Part shown: positions 1-5,788 of the stretch, piece after piece | Numbering within the stretch: position 1 is the first letter of the stretch | How the letters are laid out: the number at the start of each line of letters is the position of its first letter | Assembly: GCA_031273485.1 (NCBI GenBank) | Contig: JAISRS010000523.1 | Location: forward strand, 1-8,441 | Source: Prevotellaceae bacterium | GTDB taxonomy: Bacteria > Bacteroidota > Bacteroidia > Bacteroidales > UBA932 | Direction: 5' to 3' | DNA length: 8,441 bases | Notes under the pieces: model-generated | Told to the model about the DNA's origin: nothing | Database searches by the model: none | The model's input: only the letters and a program-made list of their open reading frames with translations | Program-made: the position numbers and the translations under genes

Positions 1-350
1 AATGTTGTTTCGGAAAAGTCGAGTACGAACATAAAATCCTGCATTTGTTTATCGGGGATTGTTTGCAGTTTTTGAGCCTCAAGATTTCTGATATACGAAA
101 TGCTGAACCCTGAACTGTCGGGCAGAGAAAGCGCTGTATGATAATCCGTATGAACAAAAATAAGACAGGGAATCACCGGTTTTTCTTTTTGTATTTTTTT
201 ACCGTTTCGTTCCCGAACCACCATTTCAAATGGTATATAATGTTCTATTTTCTCATCTTCCAAAAAGGATTTTATCTTTTTCTCTGTCTGATATTTGACA
301 CGGGCAGCGTACCAATTGGGGGTATTATCTCTATAAAAATCACTTGTCAT
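1..350 (-). CDS. UpxY-like NusG-family transcription antiterminator, 3' part cut by window edge
   Basis: Reading the minus strand from the ATG at 350 gives 116 residues with no stop before the window edge. The frame has an in-frame TGA two codons upstream of this ATG (354-356), so the start is well fixed. Residues 13-66 look like a NusG N-terminal (NGN) domain: WYAARVKYQTEKKI at 13-26, HYIPFEMVV at 38-45, and IPCLIFVHTD at 60-69, which occupies the place of the PGYxFV motif of NusG. IPDKQMQDF at 98-106 is also typical of the Bacteroides UpxY/UpcY proteins. In that family each protein is the first gene of a polysaccharide operon and prevents early termination in the operon's own leader. By inference the genes to the left of the window are a capsule or exopolysaccharide locus. 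The C-terminal KOW part, if present, is outside the window. A general NusG is less likely, because the residues after the NGN core match UpxY better. Confidence 0.82.
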   Translation of the reverse strand, partial: MTSDFYRDNTPNWYAARVKYQTEKKIKSFLEDEKIEHYIPFEMVVRERNGKKIQKEKPVIPCLIFVHTDYHTALSLPDSSGFSISYIRNLEAQKLQTIPDKQMQDFMFVLDFSETT

Positions 351-683
351 AAATCAAAACTTCGCTGCATGATACTTGTTAAAGTCATGTATAAAATTAT
401 GTAATCATCAAACTCAAAAACCTTTATTCTTTACACAAGAACAGGATTAAAGCTACTTTCTAATATATTTTAAGAACTATGATAAATCTGTTTTTTTAAA
501 CACAATTCTGTTTTTTATTCGGATTATTGATGCAATCTTTTTATCGGATGTTGCACTGTTTAATCATAAATATTATTTTTAAATCATCTAATGTTGATAT
601 TCAAACTATTATAATTTATATAAAAACTACTTTATTTATTGTACTAATATTTATTTTCGATATAAATATAAACAGTGCATATT

Positions 684-691
684 CAAACATA
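684..691 (-). promoter_or_regulatory. Possible -7 element for the UpxY-like gene
   Basis: The minus strand reads TATGTTTG here, which fits the Bacteroidetes TAnnTTTG -7 consensus. It is the only such match on this strand that I found between the UpxY-like start and position 1031. A TTTG -33 box is not present at the usual 19-bp spacing (the strand reads TTAG there), so support is weak. If used, it would give a leader of about 330 nt, which would fit the long, terminated leaders on which UpxY proteins act. Confidence 0.28.
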
Positions 692-918
692 TATTCTTAA
701 TTTTAGAAAACTAAATATTAATGTTAGAATCTCTATCGTTAATATTAGAATATCCGCATTTTATATCGGAACATCATTAATTCGTGATAACTAACCGCCT
801 GATATAAAACGTATATTATTTATAAATATAGTATATCGTATCAATATTATTTGTGAATAAACATCTAAGGTTGCTATATGTTCATTAAAAATTCGTTTTA
901 CGTAAATAAATCCGCTTA

Positions 919-968
919 TGAATTATGAATCTGCGTGCTATCGTTCACCGTTCATCGTTCATAATTCA
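919..968. repeat. 11-bp inverted repeat
   Basis: TGAATTATGAA at 919-929 is exactly complementary to TTCATAATTCA at 958-968, with a 28-base loop containing further GTTCA words. Related words (TTATGAATTATG) recur at about 7540-7555, so this may be a low-complexity element scattered in the genome. No function can be assigned. Confidence 0.4.
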
Positions 969-1031
969 GACAAAAAAGAAGATAGAAATAATTTTTTCCA
1001 ATTTATTTGTTTAGTATTAAAAAATTATTAC

Positions 1032-1039
1032 TACTTTTG
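1032..1039 (+). promoter_or_regulatory. Bacteroidetes -7 promoter element upstream of the AG-repeat ORF
   Basis: TACTTTTG matches TAnnTTTG exactly and is followed by C-GGC, like the tRNA-Phe promoter on the other side of the window (TACTTTTGC-AGC). A TTTG at 1006-1009 lies 22 bp upstream, slightly further than the usual 19, so the -33 box is imperfect. The ATG at 1083 is 44 bases downstream. The match suggests the (AG)n ORF is transcribed. Confidence 0.55.
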
Positions 1040-1082
1040 CGGCGTTTTTAATACTGATTTTTAATAAAAAGAAATTATAAAA

Positions 1083-1268
<186 letters not shown>

Positions 1269-1279
1269 ATAGTACTTCG

Positions 1280-1291
1280 TACGCGCGCGTA
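1280..1291. repeat. 12-bp alternating purine-pyrimidine palindrome
   Basis: TACGCGCGCGTA is a perfect palindrome of alternating purine and pyrimidine and stands out in an AT-rich region, 30 bp after the AG tract. Sequences of this type can adopt Z-DNA in vitro. No role is evident. Confidence 0.6.
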
Positions 1292-1439
1292 AAATTTCAA
1301 CAAAACTTCACACATATTATATATAGCTTCGGCTTGGTCGGAGATATATTTCTTTATTTATTATCCCAATTTTCATACTTACAAAACTCTAAAATATTTG
1401 TCGAGTTATATGAAAATTTTGATGCACATCAAAATTTAT

Positions 1440-1475
1440 TTCTCACAGCAGGAAAAATTCTCACAGCAGAAAAAA
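1440..1475 (+). repeat. 18-bp tandem duplication
   Basis: TTCTCACAGCAGGAAAAA (1440-1457) is followed directly by TTCTCACAGCAGAAAAAA (1458-1475), 17 of 18 bases identical. The period is a multiple of three, so in the alternative frame downstream of the AG tract it encodes a six-residue repeat (LTAGKI, LTAEKN). Confidence 0.75.
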
Positions 1476-1513
1476 ATCATTCATAATATTAACTCATATA
1501 AAATAAAACATTT

Positions 1514-1709
1514 ATGAAATATAAAATTGTAAAAAAGGCTAATCTCCGTAATTCGGGCGAACCTGAAAAGAAGTATGCAATTTAAGCCTTGCCAGTGAAG
1601 GCATGAAGACGAAGCATTTACCGTCGCAAAAATTAAAGGCGTAAGAGTAATTTTTATTCCGGGTACGGAACTGAAAAATGCTTTAAAGGACATTCGTTTG
1701 AAGAGGTAA
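1514..1709 (+). pseudogene. Decayed HU-family (HU-like, Bacteroidetes type) DNA-binding protein gene
   Basis: Two pieces of one protein are recognisable in different frames. From the ATG at 1514, MKYKIVKKANLRNSGEPEKK is followed by YAI and a TAA at 1583-1585. This is the typical start of the Bacteroidetes HU-like proteins (MKYKxVKKANPRNPxEPKKxYA). In another frame, 1602-1706 reads HEDEAFTVAKIKGVRVIF, then IPGTELKNALKDIRLKR and stop (TAA 1707-1709), which is the typical C-terminus (IKGVxVxFxPGxELKxxLK). An intact family member is about 120-150 residues, so roughly 65 residues of the central HU fold, including most of the dimer and beta-arm region, are missing from the 16 bp left between the pieces. 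A frameshift alone cannot restore it, so this is a deletion remnant. Intact relatives are nucleoid-associated proteins that bind DNA. Confidence 0.8.
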
Positions 1710-1768
1710 AGTAGAATTAAAAAATCGGGAGCGACAAATCTTAAAACCATGTTCTACGCAGGAATTAA

Positions 1769-1790
1769 CAAAAAGCCTCCCTTTGGGGGC
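1769..1790 (-). terminator. Intrinsic terminator, minus strand
   Basis: On the minus strand GCCCCC (1790-1785), a four-base AAAG loop (1784-1781) and GGAGGC (1780-1775) form a 6-bp stem with one G-T pair, followed by TTTTTG. In the plus direction the stem is followed by A residues, so it works only leftward. No intact minus-strand gene lies upstream, which fits a decayed gene at 1791-1950. Confidence 0.6.
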
Positions 1791-1950
1791 AAAAACAAAA
1801 GCAGGTTAAAAACAGGGCTAACCACCCGCAGTGACAGACCGATGGTAAACAAGTTATGTGTGCAGCCATCCGAAATAAATGCGTACTAAGCGTTGTCCGA
1901 AAAGCGTTACGAGTAGGTGTCGGAGGCGTCCATAAAGCCAACAGTGGACT
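1791..1950 (-). pseudogene. Possible remnant of a minus-strand gene (Fib_succ_major-like C-terminus)
   Basis: One minus-strand frame from about 1950 to 1791 reads as coding-like sequence with two internal stops: STVGFMDASDTYS, stop, RFSDNA, stop, then YAFISDGCTHNLFTIGLSLR followed by VVSPVFN. The pattern NAY...SDG...GLSLRxV recalls the C-terminus of the Fibrobacter succinogenes major paralogous domain (TIGR02145), whose members end in G-[FYL]-S-[VL]-R-x-V. The frame then runs into the terminator at 1790-1769, as expected at a gene's 3' end, but the stop codon in front of the terminator is missing. The identification comes from motif memory only and is weak. The rest of 1710-2007 has nothing else I can name beyond an 8-bp inverted repeat (AGCCAACA 1936-1943, TGTTGGCT 1978-1985). 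Confidence 0.25.
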
Positions 1951-2007
1951 CCAAAGAATAAATATTAAAAAAACAAATGTTGGCTGAATTAAAACAATAT
2001 TATTTGT

Positions 2008-2607
2008 ATGAAAAAAAGTTTATTGATTATTTTAGGAATCGCACTAACGTTTGGACTTAGTGCGCAGGTACGTTTCGGAGTAAAACTCGGCGGAACGTTG
2101 TCGCAACTCTCCAATAAAGTCGAAGGAGAATCGGAGAACAGCGACCCAAAGATCGGTTTTCAAGTCGGAGGATTATTAGAATATTCTTTCAGCGAATCGT
2201 TTGCCCTGCAACCGGAACTGTTGTATGTAAACAACGGCGGGAAATTTGGCGGAGGCGAAAGCGAAGATGTCGTTTTTAATCTTCACAACATTCAGTTGCC
2301 TGTAAATTTAAAATATAAGTTAGGCACAGACAAGTTGAAATTCTATGTCACCGGCGGACCGTATTTAGGGTATATCGCAGCGGCGAGATTATCGGCAGGA
2401 GCGGTAAGCATAAATGTTTTTGACGATGATGCAGGTACAGACATGAAACATTTCGATTTTGGAGTTGGAGCAGGTTTCGGTATTGAACTTTCGAACAAAT
2501 ACGTTGCGGGTGTGGGCTATCAATATGGTTTGGCAAATCTTACGGGATCCGAGGGTGCAAAGATGAAATCAGGGACATTTAATCTGTCTATCGGTTATTT
2601 GTTTTAA
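2008..2607 (+). CDS. Secreted outer-membrane beta-barrel protein (PorT-like family)
   Basis: This is a 199-residue protein with a clear Sec signal peptide: KK at 2-3, a hydrophobic core LLIILGIALTFGL, and likely cleavage after Ala19 (LSA|Q), leaving an N-terminal Gln as is usual in Bacteroidetes. The mature part alternates short polar and hydrophobic stretches typical of an eight-stranded barrel: VRFGVKLGGTLS, IGFQVGGLLEYSF, FALQPELLYV, VNLKYKLG, KFYVTGGPYLGYI, FGVGAGFGIEL, YVAGVGYQYGL and FNLSIGYLF. It ends in the aromatic Phe expected for Bam-dependent insertion. This matches the outer-membrane beta-barrel domain family PF13568 (PorT-like) in length and layout. The ligand or role is unknown; members range from structural to gliding/secretion-related. 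It stands alone, with no promoter consensus clearly visible upstream. A 15-bp inverted repeat overlaps its stop codon. Confidence 0.85.
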   Translation: MKKSLLIILGIALTFGLSAQVRFGVKLGGTLSQLSNKVEGESENSDPKIGFQVGGLLEYSFSESFALQPELLYVNNGGKFGGGESEDVVFNLHNIQLPVNLKYKLGTDKLKFYVTGGPYLGYIAAARLSAGAVSINVFDDDAGTDMKHFDFGVGAGFGIELSNKYVAGVGYQYGLANLTGSEGAKMKSGTFNLSIGYLF

Positions 2608-2625
2608 ATCAAAACAAATAACCGA
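2591..2625 (+). repeat. Perfect 15-bp inverted repeat spanning the stop codon
   Basis: TCGGTTATTTGTTTT (2591-2605) is fully complementary to AAAACAAATAACCGA (2611-2625) with a 5-base AAATC loop. The left arm encodes the last residues of the beta-barrel protein and its stop codon begins inside the hairpin. No T-run follows, so it is not a classical terminator; it may protect the mRNA 3' end. Confidence 0.7.
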
Positions 2626-2629
2626 AAAA

Positions 2630-2683
2630 GTGAACTTTTGAAAAGTTTAAAACAAAAAATTTCCGAATAAGTCCAAAGTTCAC
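2630..2683 (+). repeat. 9-bp inverted repeat downstream of the beta-barrel gene
   Basis: GTGAACTTT (2630-2638) pairs with AAAGTTCAC (2675-2683) and is followed by AATTTTAC. The left arm overlaps a small AACTTTT-G-AAAAGTT palindrome (2634-2648). It could help to end transcription, but the stem is AT-rich and the loop long. Confidence 0.35.
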
Positions 2684-2807
2684 AATTTTACAATCTATTA
2701 CAGTGATGTCGCAGGCAGGCAAATTGAAATATCTGTGAAATCGGTAATAATAGAGGAATGAAATTATTTTTCAGGATTTAAAACATGATCTAAAAATTGA
2801 TGTTTAT

Positions 2808-2844
2808 TACAGCAGGGACAAAGTTTTGTTTCCTGCTGTATTTT
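2808..2844 (+). terminator. Probable rho-independent terminator after the beta-barrel gene
   Basis: TACAGCAGG (2808-2816) pairs perfectly with CCTGCTGTA (2832-2840), and inside it ACAAA (2818-2822) pairs with TTTGT (2825-2829). TTTT follows at 2841-2844. It lies 200 bp after the stop codon at 2607, with no gene between. Confidence 0.6.
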
Positions 2845-2869
2845 ACAAATTAAAACAAACAAATTTAGG

Positions 2870-3005
2870 CTAAATCTTATTTTGAGGTGCTCCCTTCATT
2901 CGGCGTAGCGACAGCCCTTCGGGCTGCTTGGCGACCTTTTCGTTCGGCGTAGCCGTCATTACTGTGGCGCAGCCGGAAGTAATAGCATCTCAAAAAAAGA
3001 TTTAG
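2870..3005. repeat. 136-bp MITE-like element with 22-bp terminal inverted repeats
   Basis: CTAAATCTTATTTTGAGGTGCT (2870-2891) and its inverse at 2984-3005 match at 20 of 22 positions. Between them the sequence is much more GC-rich than its surroundings. It contains a perfect hairpin (CAGCCC-TTC-GGGCTG, about 2912-2926), two copies of TTCGGCGTAGC, and an inner ATTACT/AGTAAT pair (2958-2963, 2978-2983). No transposase and no clear target-site duplication are present. The translated minus strand (QAARRAVATPNEGS) resembles short predicted proteins I have seen scattered in Bacteroidales genomes. This suggests a repeated non-autonomous element, but copy number cannot be judged from one window. Confidence 0.65.
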
Positions 3006-3031
3006 TCTGTTTTTTTTTGCAAATATTTTAT

Positions 3032-3039
3032 TAGTTTTG
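3032..3039 (+). promoter_or_regulatory. -7 promoter element for fabD
   Basis: TAGTTTTG matches the TAnnTTTG consensus. The nearest TTTG (3016-3019) is only 12 bp upstream, so the -33 part is poor. The element would give a leader of about 95 nt before fabD. It starts 27 bp past the MITE-like element, so an upstream -33 region may have been altered by that insertion. Confidence 0.5.
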
Positions 3040-3102
3040 TGCGCCGAAATAAACATCAATAATTTGATAAGTTTAACAGTATCAAACTAAAGATGTTTTT
3101 TT

Positions 3103-3107
3103 GGAGG
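3103..3107 (+). promoter_or_regulatory. Shine-Dalgarno-like GGAGG unusually far from the fabD start
   Basis: GGAGG is the strongest anti-16S match in the fabD leader, but it ends 34 bases before the ATG at 3142. No ATG lies close behind it, and the family start (MRVFVFPGQGAQ) is certain. It is therefore either unused or brought near by leader folding. The bases right before the ATG are A/T only, as is common in Bacteroidetes. Confidence 0.3.
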
Positions 3108-3141
3108 TAAAATATTTTATTAATTATTAAATTATTTAACT

Positions 3142-4020
3142 ATGAGAGTATTTGTATTTCCCGGACAGGGAGCGCAATTTCCCGGAATGGGAAAAGATTT
3201 GTACGAAACAGATGCAGCAAAAAAATTGTTTGAACAAGCCAATGAAATTCTTGGATTTAGAATCACCGATATAATGTTTAACGGTACAGCCGAAGACCTT
3301 AAACAAACAAAGGTTACGCAACCTGCGGTTTTTCTTCATTCGGTGATATTGGCAAAAATATATCCGGATTTTACACCTGATATGGCTGCCGGTCATTCTC
3401 TTGGAGAGTTTTCGGCATTAGTGGCTATAGGCGCTATAGATTTTGAAAACGGACTGAAATTAGTGTCCGCAAGAGCAAAAGCCATGCAAAAAGCCTGCGA
3501 AGCACAACCTTCGACAATGGCTGCCGTTTTGGGTTTGGACGATTCGCTGGTGGAATCAATATGCGCTGAAATTGAAGGAACTGTAGTGCCGGCTAATTAT
3601 AATTGCCCGGGACAGGTGGTTATCTCCGGAAGCATATCGGCGGTGGAAAAAGCCTGCGAAAAAATAAAAGCAGCCGGAGCCAAAAGAGCTATTGTTCTGC
3701 CTGTTGGCGGAGCATTTCATTCTCCGCTAATGGAACCTGCAAGAGTGGAACTGGAAAATGCAATTCAATCCACAACATTTAACGTTCCTGTTTGCCCTGT
3801 TTATCAAAATGTGGACGCCAAACCGGTTACTAATCCCGAAATTATTAAACAAAATCTTGTAAAACAATTAACGGCGCCTGTGCGTTGGACTCAATCGGTT
3901 CAAAACATGATTGCCGACGGCGCAAAATCGTTTGTGGAATTGGGACCGGGCACGGTTCTGCAAGGTTTAGTGAAAAAAATAGACAAATCCGTTGAAGCAA
4001 CAAGTAAACAAAGTCTATAA
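3142..4020 (+). CDS. fabD: Malonyl-CoA:ACP transacylase
   Basis: FabD moves the malonyl group from CoA to acyl carrier protein, supplying the two-carbon donor for type II fatty acid synthesis in the cytoplasm. The 292-residue protein is close to the usual 300-310. Visible landmarks are FPGQGAQ at 6-12 (oxyanion-hole Gln12), the nucleophile Ser86 in GHSLGE (84-89), the malonyl-carboxylate-binding Arg111 in SARAKAM, the catalytic His193 in GGAFHSPLM, NCPGQVVISG at 154-163, and GPGTVLQGLVKK at 268-279. The ATG at 3142 gives the normal family N-terminus. It is not followed by other fab genes; the next gene, 143 bp downstream, encodes an unrelated beta-barrel protein, so it is probably transcribed alone from the element at 3032. 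All key residues are present, so the enzyme should be active. Confidence 0.97.
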   Translation: MRVFVFPGQGAQFPGMGKDLYETDAAKKLFEQANEILGFRITDIMFNGTAEDLKQTKVTQPAVFLHSVILAKIYPDFTPDMAAGHSLGEFSALVAIGAIDFENGLKLVSARAKAMQKACEAQPSTMAAVLGLDDSLVESICAEIEGTVVPANYNCPGQVVISGSISAVEKACEKIKAAGAKRAIVLPVGGAFHSPLMEPARVELENAIQSTTFNVPVCPVYQNVDAKPVTNPEIIKQNLVKQLTAPVRWTQSVQNMIADGAKSFVELGPGTVLQGLVKKIDKSVEATSKQSL

Positions 4021-4077
4021 CGGGAAAATCCCCATTGCTGTGGATTATGCAACAGCTAAAACGTAAAATTATATTCG

Positions 4078-4124
4078 CATGAAACATTCGTTTTTCTTTC
4101 GGCTAAGTTGATGGATGTTTCATG
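4078..4124 (+). repeat. 10-bp inverted repeat between fabD and the second beta-barrel gene
   Basis: CATGAAACAT (4078-4087) and ATGTTTCATG (4115-4124) are perfect inverse copies with a 27-base loop, followed by TTTA. It may be a weak terminator for fabD or an operator-like site upstream of the ATG at 4164. The short T-run and large loop argue against a strong terminator. Confidence 0.4.
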
Positions 4125-4163
4125 TTTACATCGAAAATAAATATAAAAGAAAATTATCTGTAA

Positions 4164-4841
4164 ATGAAACAAATATCGGTTTTAGGAGTTTTATCAATCT
4201 TTTTGAAAAGCAAACAGTGGAGCTTTTTTTACTGTTTTTGTTTATTTATGCCTGCAACTGTTTGCGCTCAACATTACGTGGGAATAAAAGGCGCTCAGGG
4301 ATATACAACCATACAGGCTCTTCCTGTCTTTGACAGAACAAGTTTGCAGACATTCAGCCCCGGAATACTTTATCGCTATGAACATAAAAAATATGCGGCA
4401 TTGCAAATCGAAATGAATTACATCAACAAAGGGTATATAAAAGATCTTGATACAATGCGCAATACTCCCGAAATTGCCAACAGAATCACCTCTATTGAAT
4501 TGCCGATGATGGCTCAGGGTTTTATAAGATTAGGCATATTTAGACCATATCTAACAGGCGGCGCTACTGTTGGTTATATATTAAATCGCAGTACGCAGGT
4601 CAAAGGCGAACAGTCCCAGTCATACAAGTTTGATAAATACGATAGAAAATTTGAATACGGTATTGCAGGTGGAGGCGGTTTGGCTGTAGCAATTCAAAAG
4701 TTTGAAATTCAAGCCGAATGTAGATATCACTATAATTTTTCTTTTTTGAGAGATCCCATAATCCCCGAACAACAAAACACATATCTAAACTCAACACAAT
4801 TAATGTTCTCCGTATCTTTACTGTATCGTTTATCAAAATAA
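4164..4841 (+). CDS. Outer-membrane beta-barrel protein (PorT-like family)
   Basis: A 225-residue protein with the same plan as the product at 2008-2607 but little sequence in common. The signal peptide is unusually long: about 20 polar/hydrophobic residues precede a core FFYCFCLFMPATV, with likely cleavage after Ala35 (VCA|Q). A TTG at Leu14 (4203) might be the true start, but TTG starts are rare in this phylum, so the ATG is kept. Mature-part strands include LQTFSPGILYRYEH, YAALQIEMNYI, SIELPMMAQGFI, FRPYLTGGATVGYIL, FEYGIAGGGGLAVAI, FEIQAECRYHYN and LMFSVSLLYRLSK. The motif ELPM...PYLTGG.GYIL is characteristic of PorT-like barrels (PF13568). It ends in Leu-Ser-Lys instead of an aromatic residue. 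Its stop codon is 8 bp from that of the convergent miaA, and no terminator separates them. Function unknown. Confidence 0.75.
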   Translation: MKQISVLGVLSIFLKSKQWSFFYCFCLFMPATVCAQHYVGIKGAQGYTTIQALPVFDRTSLQTFSPGILYRYEHKKYAALQIEMNYINKGYIKDLDTMRNTPEIANRITSIELPMMAQGFIRLGIFRPYLTGGATVGYILNRSTQVKGEQSQSYKFDKYDRKFEYGIAGGGGLAVAIQKFEIQAECRYHYNFSFLRDPIIPEQQNTYLNSTQLMFSVSLLYRLSK

Positions 4842-4849
4842 TTCGGTGA

Positions 4850-5773
4850 TTAAAATTTGTGGTTTTGTTGAATGAAATCAAGTAGTTCTTTCGTTGTTTT
4901 GTTTCCGTCGAGGATGTGGATAATGGCGCCTTTTCGTTCCATTCCTCTGAACCAGGTCATTTGTCGTTTGGCAAATTGATGTATGGCGATATTCAGTTTT
5001 TCGGTCATTTCGTCGTATGTTAGATTGTTGCATAGATACAAGCCTATATATTTATATTCCAGTCCGTAAAACAGCATATCATCCAGAGTCAATCCCTGTT
5101 TCATAAGATTTTCGACCTCTTCGACCATTCCGTTTTTTAATCTTTCGTTCAGTCGGTGAGTTATTCGTTTTCGGCGGGTTTCTCTGTCAAAATGCAATTC
5201 AAAATAAACATTTTTTATAGCGGGATATTCCCTTGTTTCGATATTATTTTCCTGCATAAAATACTCTATTTCAATTGCCCGTATTGTTCGTTTTTTATTG
5301 TCGATATCGGTTTTGTTATGCAAGCGTTTGAGTTTTGAGAGTATTTCCACTAATTCGGCATGTTCCTTTTGTTCAAGTTCAGTTCTAAGTTTGTCATTTA
5401 CAGGTACGGGCAACAGGTTATAACCGTTAATCACCGCTTCTATATACATTCCGCTGCCGCCGCAAAGCACAATATTTTTTCCACGCTCTTTTGCGGATTT
5501 GTATGCTTTCAGAAAATCAGCCTGATATTCAAATACATTATATCTGTATCCGGCATCAACAATATCAATAAGATGATGTGGGATATGCGTACCGTTGATG
5601 TCATATTCGGCGAGGTCTTTGCCTGTGCCGATATCCATACCCCTGTACACCTGTCGAGAATCCGCCGAAATGATTTCAGCATCTGTTTGATAAGCCAAAT
5701 TAACCGCCAGATTTGTTTTACCGCTTGCGGTCGCTCCCATTATTGTGATTATATCTGTCGGTTCTGCGGACAT
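4850..5773 (-). CDS. miaA: tRNA dimethylallyltransferase, Bacteroides GTGKDL type
   Basis: MiaA adds a dimethylallyl group from DMAPP to N6 of A37 in tRNAs that read codons starting with U; the product is the precursor of ms2i6A. In the 307-residue protein the P-loop is GATASGKT (13-20), followed by the DMAPP/catalytic region ADSRQVYRGMDIGT (37-50, Asp38), HHLIDIVDAG (66-75), CGGSGMYIEAV (104-114), RTIRAIEIE (162-170), RLKNGMVEEV (211-220), LFYGLEYKYIG (234-244) and QFAKRQMTWFRGMER (266-280). GTGKDLAEY replaces the GTAKP of E. coli MiaA and matches one of the two MiaA paralogues known in Bacteroides. Another miaA may therefore be elsewhere in the genome. The gene starts 15 bp after the GT9 gene stops, indicating cotranscription. 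Confidence 0.95.
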   Translation of the reverse strand: MSAEPTDIITIMGATASGKTNLAVNLAYQTDAEIISADSRQVYRGMDIGTGKDLAEYDINGTHIPHHLIDIVDAGYRYNVFEYQADFLKAYKSAKERGKNIVLCGGSGMYIEAVINGYNLLPVPVNDKLRTELEQKEHAELVEILSKLKRLHNKTDIDNKKRTIRAIEIEYFMQENNIETREYPAIKNVYFELHFDRETRRKRITHRLNERLKNGMVEEVENLMKQGLTLDDMLFYGLEYKYIGLYLCNNLTYDEMTEKLNIAIHQFAKRQMTWFRGMERKGAIIHILDGNKTTKELLDFIQQNHKF

Positions 5774-5788
5774 AAACTGGTTATCCTG

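Larger units (their letters stand above)
351..1031. other. Gene-free AT-rich intergenic region
   Basis: About 680 bp without a convincing gene on either strand. The forward frame open at 138-404 is the antisense shadow of the UpxY-like gene. The stretch is strongly A+T-rich with many short TAAATAT-type words. Two copies of a 14-base word, TTAATGTTAGAATC (719-732) and TTAATATTAGAATA (739-752), are 20 bp apart, roughly two helical turns. An 11-bp inverted repeat lies at 919-968. The minus-strand side next to 350 is the likely leader of the UpxY-like gene, but I see no strong intrinsic terminator in it. Confidence 0.6.

Noticed and set aside
138..404. Forward 88-codon open frame
   Set aside because: It is antisense to the UpxY-like gene, which has recognisable NusG-type motifs; the forward translation has none.
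1481..1750. Minus-strand 89-codon open frame
   Set aside because: It is antisense to the HU-like gene remnant, whose two pieces are recognisable on the plus strand.
1790..1990. Structured RNA gene (tmRNA, RNase P RNA or group II intron part)
   Set aside because: The region looks GC-richer and hairpin-like, but none of the conserved blocks of these RNAs is present; a gene remnant explains it better.
2877..3059. Minus-strand 60-codon open frame (ends TPNEGSTSK)
   Set aside because: It covers the element with inverted ends and strong hairpins; similar translations are known by-products of repeats, and no start context supports it.
4115..4333. Forward 72-codon open frame overlapping the second beta-barrel gene
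   Set aside because: The overlapping frame starting at 4164 has a signal peptide and beta-barrel pattern to its end; this one has neither.
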